Shown: positions 8,790-16,733 of the stretch, one piece after another
Layout: each line of letters begins with the position of its first letter
How positions within the stretch are numbered: position 1 is the first letter of the stretch
DNA from: Litoreibacter arenae DSM 19593
GTDB taxonomy: Bacteria; Pseudomonadota; Alphaproteobacteria; Rhodobacterales; Rhodobacteraceae
Assembly: GCF_000442275.2 (NCBI RefSeq)
Contig: NZ_KE557306.1
Coordinates: forward strand, 1,381,478 to 1,445,477
Reading direction: 5' to 3'
DNA: 64,000 nt
The notes under the pieces: model-generated
Databases searched by the model: none
What the model was told of the DNA's origin: nothing
What the model saw: only the letters and a program-made list of their open reading frames with translations
Program-made: the position numbers and the translations under genes

Positions 8790-9982
8790 GGCGCGTCCAT
8801 CAAGGTTGTGCCATCACGCGCGGTCACGCGACCGGCCTTCACGACCAGCTTTCGCGGCGCGTGGGTGACGATGGCATGGGCGACAGCAACGCCTTCGACT
8901 ATCCCCAGATCGCCGGGTGCGCCGACTTTCAGTTCGCGCCGCTCCAAGCCCATGGCCTCGGCACCGCCGCCTGCGCAGACGTCCAGCGCCATATACATCT
9001 CCGCGTCCGACCGCAGGTTGCTACGCAACCCGACGAACTTGGCACGCTCCAGCATGTCGCCGTTGCCATATGGCCCCCAGGTGTCCTGAATGCCGTCATT
9101 ACCCGCGCCGAAGCGGATGCCGTATTGCGCCATCTGCTTGACCAGCGGGGCCGGGCTGGAGGCCGGTGCGGTTGTCATAATGCTGGCTTCCAGAGCACCC
9201 AGACGTTCCAGCAAGGGCGTGACGCGCGCCGGGTCCGGCATGCCAAGACAGAAAGCATGACTGACCGTCAGCAGCCCCTTCATGCCCAGCGCCTCCGCCC
9301 GATCAAGGATTTGCTCCATCGAGAACGCACCCAACTCGCCGCGCTCGTGCAGGTGGATGTCGATCCCCTTGCCGTGTTTGCTTGCCAGATCGAATATCGT
9401 GTCCAAATGTCCCTTTGGATCGTGATCGACGCCGCAAGGGTCAAGGCCGCCCATCAGGTCGGCACCCATTTTCATCGCCTCATCCAGCAACTCCGCAGTG
9501 CCGGGCGCGATCATCAGGCCGGATTGCGGGAAGGCGACGGTTTGAATTTCCACGACATCTGCCAGCTTCTCGGCGGTTTCCAACACCCCTTCGAGCGCTT
9601 TGAGGCCTCCGGTCGTGTCGATATCCACATGGCTGCGGATCAGCGTTGCACCGTAGGCCGCGGTCTGTAGCGCGTGGCGCATGGATTGCACATGCGGATC
9701 AAGGCCAAGGCGCTGTTTCATCTGGCGTTCGTTGTCAATCATCGCCATCAGGTTCCCGCCGCCGACGTCGTTGTGATACCAGTCATATCCCAACAGCGAC
9801 TTGTCCAAATGCGTATGCGCCTCCGTAAGACCCGGAATCGCGATGCGCCCGCCCGCGTCCTCGACATCGGCCCCTGCCCCGTCAAGATTGTCGCCAATAG
9901 CGGCGATGCGTCCTTTCCGGATCAGGATCTCAGACGGCTCACCATCCAACACGCGGACATTCTTGATCAGCAGATCGCTCAT
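8786..9982 (-). CDS. Cytosine deaminase-like amidohydrolase (CodA family)
   Basis: 398 residues, cytoplasmic. Canonical metal-dependent deaminase signature: HTH at residues 56-58 (EAHTHLDKSLL), 'LDPCGVDHDP' around 180-188, DIHLHE at 208-213, the TVSHAF His at 242, and the metal Asp in 'GNDGIQDTWGPYGNGDML' (Asp296). These motifs place it with CodA-type deaminases, which hydrolyse the exocyclic amine of cytosine, isoguanine, creatinine or related cyclic amides. The exact substrate is not determined. It is encoded 12 bp after the DppC-like permease and coupled to a second, atypical amidohydrolase, suggesting stepwise processing of an imported N-heterocycle. Confidence 0.9.
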   Translation of the reverse strand: MSDLLIKNVRVLDGEPSEILIRKGRIAAIGDNLDGAGADVEDAGGRIAIPGLTEAHTHLDKSLLGYDWYHNDVGGGNLMAMIDNERQMKQRLGLDPHVQSMRHALQTAAYGATLIRSHVDIDTTGGLKALEGVLETAEKLADVVEIQTVAFPQSGLMIAPGTAELLDEAMKMGADLMGGLDPCGVDHDPKGHLDTIFDLASKHGKGIDIHLHERGELGAFSMEQILDRAEALGMKGLLTVSHAFCLGMPDPARVTPLLERLGALEASIMTTAPASSPAPLVKQMAQYGIRFGAGNDGIQDTWGPYGNGDMLERAKFVGLRSNLRSDAEMYMALDVCAGGGAEAMGLERRELKVGAPGDLGIVEGVAVAHAIVTHAPRKLVVKAGRVTARDGTTLMDAP

Positions 9983-9994
9983 GGTCTTTTTCCT

Positions 9995-10933
9995 TTAGCG
10001 AAGTTTCGGGTTCAGGGCGTCGCGCAGCCAGTCGCCCAACATGTTGACCGCGACCACGAGGATACAAAGCTGGATCGACGGGAAGAGCACAATCCACCAA
10101 GAGCCAGAGAACAGGTACTGGTTTCCAACCCGGATCAACGTGCCCAACGATGGCTGGTTCGGTGGCATACCCACCCCGAGGAAAGACAGTGTCGCCTCGA
10201 TCAGGATCGCCAGACCGAAGTTAAGCGTCGCGGCAACGAATATCGGCGTCAGCGTGTTGGGTAAGATGTGCTTTAGCATCAGCCGCCGTGCAGGTGTGCC
10301 GACCAGACGGGAGGCCTGCACGTATTCCTTGCGCCGCTCCACCATCGTCTGCGCGCGTACCACGCGGGCATATTGCACCCATGAGTACATCGCGATGGCC
10401 AGCACCAGAACGGCGGCCACCCCTGCCTCGCGCCAGGCGGGCGACAGGAATTGCTGGGCCACAGAACTGACCAAGATCGCCACCAGCACGATAGGAATGG
10501 AGAGCAGCACATCGCCGATCCGCATCAGCACGTTGTCGATCCAGCCGCCGTAATAGCCGGCCATCAGGCCCAGACCGATACCGACAACCAGCGAAACCGC
10601 GACGGAGGCGATGCCGATGATAATGGAAATCCGCGTGCCGTAGAGAATACCCGACAGGATGTCGCGACCTTGCACGTCGGTGCCCAGAAGGTAGGGCATC
10701 TGGCCGCCTTCCATCCATATCGGCGGCAGCTCTGCATTCCACAGCTCCAGCGCGGCAAGGTCGTAAGGGTCTTGCGGCGACAGCACGGGAGCCAAAAACG
10801 CGGCCACAATCACGAAGCCCAGAACGATGGCCGCGCCCACAGCGGATTTATGCGACTTGAACGACCACCAAAGATCGCTGTCAAAGAAAAGCTCTGTGCG
10901 GGATGGCGTTTTCGGGTCGGACTGATCGGTCAT
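9995..10933 (-). CDS. ABC transporter permease, DppC type (second importer)
   Basis: 312 residues. It has the cytoplasmic N-terminus, the first membrane helix at about 33-55, the conserved 'LLGTDVQGRDILSGILYG' segment, the coupling loop 'EYVQASRLVGTPARRLM', and the C-terminus 'GDWLRDALNPKLR' typical of DppC/OppC. The start codon overlaps the stop of the DppB-like gene by 4 bp. It forms the channel with that protein. Confidence 0.93.
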   Translation of the reverse strand: MTDQSDPKTPSRTELFFDSDLWWSFKSHKSAVGAAIVLGFVIVAAFLAPVLSPQDPYDLAALELWNAELPPIWMEGGQMPYLLGTDVQGRDILSGILYGTRISIIIGIASVAVSLVVGIGLGLMAGYYGGWIDNVLMRIGDVLLSIPIVLVAILVSSVAQQFLSPAWREAGVAAVLVLAIAMYSWVQYARVVRAQTMVERRKEYVQASRLVGTPARRLMLKHILPNTLTPIFVAATLNFGLAILIEATLSFLGVGMPPNQPSLGTLIRVGNQYLFSGSWWIVLFPSIQLCILVVAVNMLGDWLRDALNPKLR

Positions 10934-11901
10934 GCGTCAGCTCCTTTCAGTCGCGGGTCAATGACGGCGTAGGTCATGTCGACAATGGCGTTCAGCACCA
11001 CGAAGATCAGCGCGACGATGCACAGATACGCGGCCATGATCGGCACATCCACGAAGGTCACGGCCTGAATGAACAGAAGCCCCATACCCGGCCACTGGAA
11101 CACAGTCTCGGTCACCAGCGCGAAGGCGATCAGCCCGCCGATCTGCATCGCGGTCATGGTCACCACCGGCATCAGGCAGTTGCGCAGCGCGTGGCGGAAG
11201 TGGATCGAGCGGGCCGGGATGCCGCGGGCGCGGGCGAACTTGATGAAGTCGGAGCGCAGCACCTCCAGCATCTCGGCACGGACCAGCCGCATCACAAGTG
11301 TGATCTGGAACAAGGATAGCGATAGCGCGGGGAGGACGATCGACATGCGCCCCGAATGGGTTAACAAACCCGTCGACCACCAGCCCAGATCGACCGTCTC
11401 GCCGCGCCCGAAGGCGGGGAACCAGCCCAGCCAGACCGAGAAGACGAGGATCAACCCGATCCCCACAACGAAACTGGGTAAAGACACCCCGATGATCGAG
11501 ATGAACTGCATCGCCTCCGCATACCAGGTTTGCCGCCTGATCGCGGTGATCACCCCCATGGGCACACCCACGACAAGTGAAATGAAGGTGGCCACCAGCA
11601 CCAGTTCGAACGTTGCGGGAAACCGCTCCCCGATCATGGTCAGGACGTCCTGCTGGTTGCGAAACGAGATGCCGAAATCGCCCTGCGCCGCGCGCACGAC
11701 GAATTTGCCGTATTGCACGAGGAACGGGTCATCCAGACCCAGCCGCTCGCGGAGGTCGTCGCGTTGAGCCTGCGTGGCCTGTTCGTTGAGCATCTGGTCC
11801 ACGGGATCGCCCACTGCGGTGAAGATAACGAAGGCGAGAAACGTGACGGAAAGCATGACAAAGACGGCATTGGCGAGGCGTTTGATGATGAATGCCAGCA
11901 T
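10930..11901 (-). CDS. ABC transporter permease, DppB type (second importer)
   Basis: 323 residues. The N-terminal helix 'FIIKRLANAVFVMLSVTFLA' and the long periplasmic loop with 'LNEQATQAQRDDLRERLGLD' are hallmarks of DppB/OppB. The coupling loop is 'DFIKFARARGIPARSIHFRH', and the protein ends 'AVIDPRLKGADA'. It follows the receptor gene by 67 bp and is coupled to the DppC-like gene. Confidence 0.93.
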   Translation of the reverse strand: MLAFIIKRLANAVFVMLSVTFLAFVIFTAVGDPVDQMLNEQATQAQRDDLRERLGLDDPFLVQYGKFVVRAAQGDFGISFRNQQDVLTMIGERFPATFELVLVATFISLVVGVPMGVITAIRRQTWYAEAMQFISIIGVSLPSFVVGIGLILVFSVWLGWFPAFGRGETVDLGWWSTGLLTHSGRMSIVLPALSLSLFQITLVMRLVRAEMLEVLRSDFIKFARARGIPARSIHFRHALRNCLMPVVTMTAMQIGGLIAFALVTETVFQWPGMGLLFIQAVTFVDVPIMAAYLCIVALIFVVLNAIVDMTYAVIDPRLKGADA

Positions 11902-11968
11902 TGCGATGAGCTCCGGTCAGGTGGAAAAAAGGGGCGACGGCACGCCGCCGCCCCAGTCTCAGGGAGGA

Positions 11969-13540
11969 TTATTTGGTCACGTACCACATGCGCGGCTTGT
12001 TATCGGGGAACTGCGGGAAATCGCTGAAGCCCTTGGATACGGCCCATGCCATCGGCTGCTGGTGCAGCGGCATCATGATGATCTCGTCCTTGGCGATTTT
12101 CAGCGCGTCGGTTTCCATCTGAAGCCGTGTGTCGCGGTCCAGCTCGACAGCCGCCGATTGCGTCAGCTTGTCCAGCTCCGGATAGGACCAGTCACCCCAG
12201 TTGAACACGCCGGAGTTGCCCTCTTTGGAATGCAGCATCTGCACAAGGATCGAGTAGGTGTCCAACATCGGCAGCGTGGCCCAGCCGATTGTGTAGACAT
12301 CTGCCTTGCCGTTCGCACGTTTGGGCGTCTGCTTGGCGGTCGGCCCGATGTCAAGCTTGGGCGTCAGACCCACGCGGGACCACATCGACGCAATCGCCTG
12401 ACAGAACTGTTCCTCGTTCACATAGCTCTCATTAGTGCAAACGAAGTCAAATTCGAACCCGTCGGGATACCCTGCCTCTGCCAACAACTCCTTCGCTTTT
12501 TCCGGGTCATAGGCAGCGGGCGTGTCCAGTTCTTCGGAGTATCCCGGGATGGACGGTGCCACCAGAGTTCCGGCATTGCGCGACTTGCCACGCATGACCT
12601 TGTCCTGAATCAGGTCCATATCCACGGCCATCTGCATGGCCTGACGCACACGCAGATCGTTCATCGGGTTCTCGCCGCCGGCAACCAGTTCGTCACGGCG
12701 GTTGAAGCCCAGCATGACCGTGCGCAGGTCCGTGCGCTCCAGCAGGGTCAGGTTCTCCGCCTGCTCAAGGCGGCCTAGATCCTGCACCGGTGCGCTGTCG
12801 ACGAAATCGACCTCACCCGACAAAAGAGCCGCGACCCGCGTGGCTGCGGAGCTGATAGGTTGGAATTCAATCCGCGTCAGGTTGTGCGCCGGCTCGTCCC
12901 ACCAGTTTTCATTCACCGTAAGTATCGTTTGCGCTTCGGGCGTGCGGGATTCCAGAACAAAAGGTCCGGTGCCGTTGGTGTTGAAGGTCGCAAAGCCCTC
13001 GACACCTGCGCTGACATCCGTGGGTTTTTCAGCATTGTTCGCAACGAGCCAGCCTTTGTCGAAGATGTGGATATTGGTCAGGTCGTTTAGCAACAGCGGA
13101 TAGGCGCCGTTCAGCTCGATGTCGATGGTGTAGTCATCCACCACCGTGGCGCTTTTGTAGGCCGGCAGGTTGCCCTTCAGCGGTGATGTTTCATCGCTGA
13201 CACGCTCCAGCGAGGCCAGCACGTCTTCCGCGGTGAAGTCGGCGCCGTCATGGAACTTGACGTCCTTGCGCAAGGTAAAGCGCCAAGTGGTCGGCGACAC
13301 GATTTCCCATTCGGTAGCCAGGGCCGGCTCAATCTCAAGATCCCGGTTGTAGCGCACGAGACCTTCGTAAATGTGGTTCAGGAAATTGATGGTGTAGCTG
13401 TCGCCGTAGGAATACGGGTCCAGCGAAACGATGTCTCTCGGCGCACCCCAGCGGACGGTTTCAGCTTGCGCTGTCGTGGCCAAAAGCGCGGCGGACAGGC
13501 CGGCCAACGCCACGCTTTTCATCTTGGTAGAAATTCTCAT
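11969..13540 (-). CDS. ABC transporter substrate-binding protein, family 5 (second importer)
   Basis: 523 residues, first gene of the minus-strand operon. A Sec signal peptide is clear at residues 1-26 (KMKSVALAGLSAALLATT, cleavage after AQA), followed by the mature start 'ETVRWGAPRDIVSLDPYSYG'. Typical SBP_bac_5 segments include 'DVKFHDGADFTAEDVLASLE', 'GTGPFVLESRTPEAQ' and 'RVRQAMQMAVDMDLI'. It is the periplasmic receptor of the importer encoded downstream. The solute is unknown; the two amidohydrolases in the operon point to an amide or N-heterocycle rather than, or as well as, a peptide. Confidence 0.94.
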   Translation of the reverse strand: MRISTKMKSVALAGLSAALLATTAQAETVRWGAPRDIVSLDPYSYGDSYTINFLNHIYEGLVRYNRDLEIEPALATEWEIVSPTTWRFTLRKDVKFHDGADFTAEDVLASLERVSDETSPLKGNLPAYKSATVVDDYTIDIELNGAYPLLLNDLTNIHIFDKGWLVANNAEKPTDVSAGVEGFATFNTNGTGPFVLESRTPEAQTILTVNENWWDEPAHNLTRIEFQPISSAATRVAALLSGEVDFVDSAPVQDLGRLEQAENLTLLERTDLRTVMLGFNRRDELVAGGENPMNDLRVRQAMQMAVDMDLIQDKVMRGKSRNAGTLVAPSIPGYSEELDTPAAYDPEKAKELLAEAGYPDGFEFDFVCTNESYVNEEQFCQAIASMWSRVGLTPKLDIGPTAKQTPKRANGKADVYTIGWATLPMLDTYSILVQMLHSKEGNSGVFNWGDWSYPELDKLTQSAAVELDRDTRLQMETDALKIAKDEIIMMPLHQQPMAWAVSKGFSDFPQFPDNKPRMWYVTK

Positions 13541-13572
13541 CTCTGTCTCCCTGACATTGCATACATATGGAA

Positions 13573-13590
13573 ATCTTATCGTATACGATT
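13573..13590 (-). promoter_or_regulatory. Probable GntR-type operator at the importer promoter
   Basis: ATCGTATACGAT (13579-13590) is a perfect 12 bp palindrome 39 bp upstream of the receptor start codon. Read on the minus strand it is part of GTATACGATAAGATT (13573-13587), where TAAGAT resembles a -10 element. A near-identical copy occurs on the plus strand at 13732-13746. The GTATAC core is common in operators of FCD-type GntR regulators, one of which is encoded by the divergent gene. The binding assignment is inferred. Confidence 0.6.
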
Positions 13591-13716
13591 AACCGACTCA
13601 GATATCGCCTGAAGGCAAATTTTAAGTGTTTTTGAAGCACTTCGCTGCCAAAACAGGTCCGATACAACAGAAGACTAGGAGTAATTCTCTCACTTGGCTA
13701 CAAAAATAATAGTAAA

Positions 13717-13746
13717 TTGTATTCAGTCTTTGTATACAATAAGATT
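13717..13746 (+). promoter_or_regulatory. Probable gntR promoter with overlapping operator
   Basis: TTGTATACAA (13730-13739) is a perfect palindrome lying in the 17 bp spacer between a possible -35 TTGTAT (13717-13722) and a possible -10 TAAGAT (13740-13745). The segment GTATACAATAAGATT (13732-13746) differs by one base from the copy facing the other way at 13573-13587. This arrangement suggests autorepression of the GntR gene together with control of the divergent importer operon. Confidence 0.55.
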
Positions 13747-13793
13747 ATTGCAGTTGTTGCCAAAACTCGCACCATTCATGACATAGGTTCCGC

Positions 13794-14486
13794 ATGTACA
13801 AATCCTCTACCCGCAGCTTTCCTGTGTACGATTCGCTTCGGCAGGCGATCATCGAGCAGGCTCTCAAGCCCGGCGTGAAATTGCCGGAAGATTCTATCGG
13901 GGAGACGTTCAGCGTCAGCCGCACCACCGTCCGCAGCGCACTGGTCCGACTTGACGCAGAAGGGTTGGTTGATCTTCAGCCGAACCGGGGGGCCTCTGTC
14001 GCGGTTCCCACCATCGAAGAAGCCCATGACATTTTCGAGATGCGACAATGCCTTGAACGGGAAGTCATTGAGCGGCTTTGCAAAATGGATGCGAAACCGA
14101 TCCTAAAGGCCCTCAAGGTGCATTTGGCCGAGGAAAAGAAGTATCTGGATGTCGACACGACACGCTCAATCCGGTTGGCGGGTGAGTTTCACATACTGCT
14201 GGCGGAACTGACAGGTTCGAGGATTCTGGCCAATTACGTCAACGAAATCGTATCGCGCTGCTCGCTGATCCTCGCACGGTTTGCCCAAGCCCATTCGGCC
14301 AAGTGCGGGGTAGACGAGCATAGCGAAATCATCGCAGCGATCGAAGCGGGTGATGCTGATCGGGCTGCGGCACAGATGCACCAGCATCTTGATGGCGTCC
14401 AGGACCGCGCGTTGTTGAACCCCGATGATCAGGACAAAGACGACGTTAGCGCCATCCTTGCGCGCTATGTCACGCCGAACGCCTGA
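13794..14486 (+). CDS. GntR-family transcriptional regulator (FCD/FadR subfamily)
   Basis: 230 residues. The N-terminal winged helix spans about 10-75 (LKPGVKLPEDSIGETFSVSR, RLDAEGLVDLQPNRGA), with the usual GntR wing 'PNRGASV'. The C-terminal all-helical FCD ligand-binding domain follows, with candidate metal/ligand His residues in 'GEFHILLAEL' and 'HSEIIAAIEAGD'. It is divergent from the importer/amidohydrolase operon across a 253 bp region containing two GTATAC palindromes, so it most likely controls that operon and itself in response to the imported compound or its product. Confidence 0.93.
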   Translation: MYKSSTRSFPVYDSLRQAIIEQALKPGVKLPEDSIGETFSVSRTTVRSALVRLDAEGLVDLQPNRGASVAVPTIEEAHDIFEMRQCLEREVIERLCKMDAKPILKALKVHLAEEKKYLDVDTTRSIRLAGEFHILLAELTGSRILANYVNEIVSRCSLILARFAQAHSAKCGVDEHSEIIAAIEAGDADRAAAQMHQHLDGVQDRALLNPDDQDKDDVSAILARYVTPNA

Positions 14487-14532
14487 ACTTGCGCTCCTAT
14501 TCTTCAAGCCCACCGCAAATATGGAACATTCA

Positions 14533-15201
14533 ATGGCCAGCATAAATGCACAGTCGGACCGCTTTGACTTTGGCAAACTCAGCCCCCGCGACCGATACAA
14601 GCTGCTGATCGGCTCGGTCGTGCCCCGCCCTATCGCATGGGTTACGACGGTGGATGAAAACGGCCGCCCAAACGCTGCGCCCTTTAGCTTCTTCAACTGT
14701 CTGTCCTCCGACCCGGCCATTCTGGCACTGGGGGTAGAGAACTACGCTGACATGCGGTTCAAGGATACCGGTCGCAATATCCGCGTGACCGAGGAATTCA
14801 CGGTCAACATTGTGGGCTATGACAACCTGGAAGCGATGAACGTAACGGCGGTGCCCTTCGGCCCTGAAGTGGACGAATTGGAGATGGCCGGATTGACCAT
14901 GATCCCCGGCGAATTCGTGTCATGTCCACAAATCGCAGAGGCCCCGATCAGGCTGGAATGCCGCAAACACGTCACGCTGAACATCGGTAAATCGCGCGAG
15001 ATCATCTTGGGCGAAGTGCTTGGCATGCATGCCCGCGCCGGTCTGGTAAATGATCGCTTCCATGTGGACCCAATGGCCCTTGACGCATTGGGCCGCATGG
15101 GCGGGCACGGCTATTGCAGGTCAAACGAAACCTTCGACCTGCCAACCATGTCCGAAGCCGACTGGCACGCCAGCCAACACCGCGCAACAGCGACGAAGTG
15201 A
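14533..15201 (+). CDS. Flavin reductase-like FMN-binding split-barrel protein
   Basis: About 222 residues from the ATG at 14533 (an ATG at 14521 is also possible; upstream sequence overlaps the GntR gene out of frame). It has the flavoprotein split-barrel fold of the DIM6/NTAB family: 'VVPRPIAWVTTVDENGRPNA', 'PFSFFNCLSSDPAILALGV', 'KDTGRNIRVTEEFTVNIV' and the C-terminal 'LGRMGGHGYCRSNETFDLP'. Such proteins bind FMN and act as flavin reductases or uncharacterised oxidoreductases. The gene lies between the GntR regulator and an M20 hydrolase in the same direction and probably belongs to the same catabolic unit. Confidence 0.88.
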   Translation: MASINAQSDRFDFGKLSPRDRYKLLIGSVVPRPIAWVTTVDENGRPNAAPFSFFNCLSSDPAILALGVENYADMRFKDTGRNIRVTEEFTVNIVGYDNLEAMNVTAVPFGPEVDELEMAGLTMIPGEFVSCPQIAEAPIRLECRKHVTLNIGKSREIILGEVLGMHARAGLVNDRFHVDPMALDALGRMGGHGYCRSNETFDLPTMSEADWHASQHRATATK

Positions 15202-15362
15202 TCGCGATGCATTTGTTGCTCTGAGCGAAACCTCTCGCAACATATTGGTTTAGCGGTGAAATCCGGCGACTTATCGCACTGACACATCTACAGGATTGAG
15301 CAAGGATACCGGATCAGGCCATCATGCGCACAAACTGCCCGCAATTTCATAAGGCGATTCCC

Positions 15363-16652
15363 ATGAGCGTTTTCTCAAAGGTATTCTCGGCCAGCAACTC
15401 CCCGGAAATCGCGATACGGCGGGATTTGCACAAGTATCCCGAAACAGCGTTTCTTGAATACAGGACCGCATCTCTGGTGGCCGAAACGTTGGACGATCTG
15501 GGCTATGCGGTGCGCACTGGCAAACAGGTAATGGATGCGTCTGCACTGGTGAACCCGCCCTCCGCCGAGGTGGAAGCCGAGGCCGTTGCGTCCGCGCTGG
15601 CCAATGGTGGCGTGGCAAGCTGGATCGAGCGCATGCGCGGCGGCCTGACGGCGGTGGTTGGCGAAAAGTCCTTCGGCCCCGGCCCGGTTCTCGCGTTTCG
15701 TTTCGACATGGACGCACTGACATTGGTAGAGGCGGATGCGAGCGATCACGCCCCCCGCGCACAAGGCTTTGCCTCAACTGACCCGGAGCGGATGCATGGT
15801 TGCGGTCATGACGGACATGTGGCGATCGGGCTGAGTGTGGCACGCGAATTGGCCGAGACCGAGGCACTTTCCGGCACCTTGCGCTTCATCTTCCAGCCTG
15901 CGGAAGAAGGCGGACGCGGGGCCGCGCCAATTATCGCGGCCGGTCTGCTCGACGACGTTGACTACCTTTTCGTGGCGCATCTGGGCTGCTTTCTGGGCTC
16001 CGGAAAGGTGGCGCCGGATGCATGTGACTTCCTGCATTCAACCAAGTTCGAGGTGGAGTTTCGTGGCCGGTCCTCACATGCTGCGATGGCCCCGCAGGAC
16101 GGGCGCAACGCGCTTTTGGCTGGTGCTTCCGCCGCGACCGCGTTGCACGGCATCACACGGATTGCGGGTGAAGAAACATTCGTGAACGTCGGCAAGCTGA
16201 TGGCTGGGACGACCTTCAACATCATCGCCGACACCTGCGAAATGCTGGTGGAGGTGCGGGCGCAGACAGCCGAAGGTCACGCAGCGATGATCAAGCGAGC
16301 GGAAGCCGTGATAAACGGGGCGGCGCAGATGCAAGACGTCGAACACAGCATGCGAATCGTGTCGCAGCTGAACGGCAACACGAACCACCGCGAAGCGCTG
16401 GACATTGTGGACCGAGCGGCGGGCAGCCTGCCCGGAATAGAGGTGGTCGACAGCTGGCCCATCGGCGGCGGGGACGACGCCTCCAAGATGATCGCACGCG
16501 TGCACGAGCGCGGCGGCAAGGCGGCTTATTTCCTTGTAGGCTCTGACATTACCGCGCCGCATCACGCGCAAGAGTTCGACTTTGACGAGGCCTCTCTTAC
16601 TACCGCGCGGCAGGTGTTTGAAAATATTGCGCGGCTTGTGCTGGGAGAGTGA
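15363..16652 (+). CDS. M20-family metallo-amidohydrolase (AbgA/hippurate hydrolase-like)
   Basis: About 429 residues from the ATG at 15363; the frame is open from 15324, but the extra 13 residues are not family-like. The di-metal peptidase M20 motifs are intact: 'FRFDMDAL', 'HGCGHDGH', 'PAEEGGRGAAP' with the catalytic Glu pair, 'GRSSHAAMAPQDGRNAL' of the lid domain and the C-terminal 'TAPHHAQEFDF'. The long insertion before 'AFRFDMDAL' and the overall sequence resemble p-aminobenzoyl-glutamate hydrolase subunit A more than simple hippurate hydrolases. It cleaves an N-acyl amide bond; the substrate is not established. It lies in the same direction as the GntR and flavin-reductase genes. Confidence 0.9.
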   Translation: MSVFSKVFSASNSPEIAIRRDLHKYPETAFLEYRTASLVAETLDDLGYAVRTGKQVMDASALVNPPSAEVEAEAVASALANGGVASWIERMRGGLTAVVGEKSFGPGPVLAFRFDMDALTLVEADASDHAPRAQGFASTDPERMHGCGHDGHVAIGLSVARELAETEALSGTLRFIFQPAEEGGRGAAPIIAAGLLDDVDYLFVAHLGCFLGSGKVAPDACDFLHSTKFEVEFRGRSSHAAMAPQDGRNALLAGASAATALHGITRIAGEETFVNVGKLMAGTTFNIIADTCEMLVEVRAQTAEGHAAMIKRAEAVINGAAQMQDVEHSMRIVSQLNGNTNHREALDIVDRAAGSLPGIEVVDSWPIGGGDDASKMIARVHERGGKAAYFLVGSDITAPHHAQEFDFDEASLTTARQVFENIARLVLGE

Positions 16653-16688
16653 TAACAAGCAGTTGATCGGTTAATTGCCTTCACGTAA

Positions 16689-16704
16689 GGTTAAACGATT
16701 AACC
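16689..16704. promoter_or_regulatory. LacI-type operator upstream of the lacI-family gene
   Basis: GGTTAAACGATTAACC is a near-perfect inverted repeat around a central CG (seven of eight half-site positions match), the standard architecture of LacI-family operators. It lies 30 bp before the regulator start. A half-site-like GATCGGTTAATT occurs about 20 bp further upstream. Autoregulation and control of the following operon are inferred from position. Confidence 0.7.
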
Positions 16705-16733
16705 CGCCTCTCCAAGCCGCGAAAGGCAGCCGG

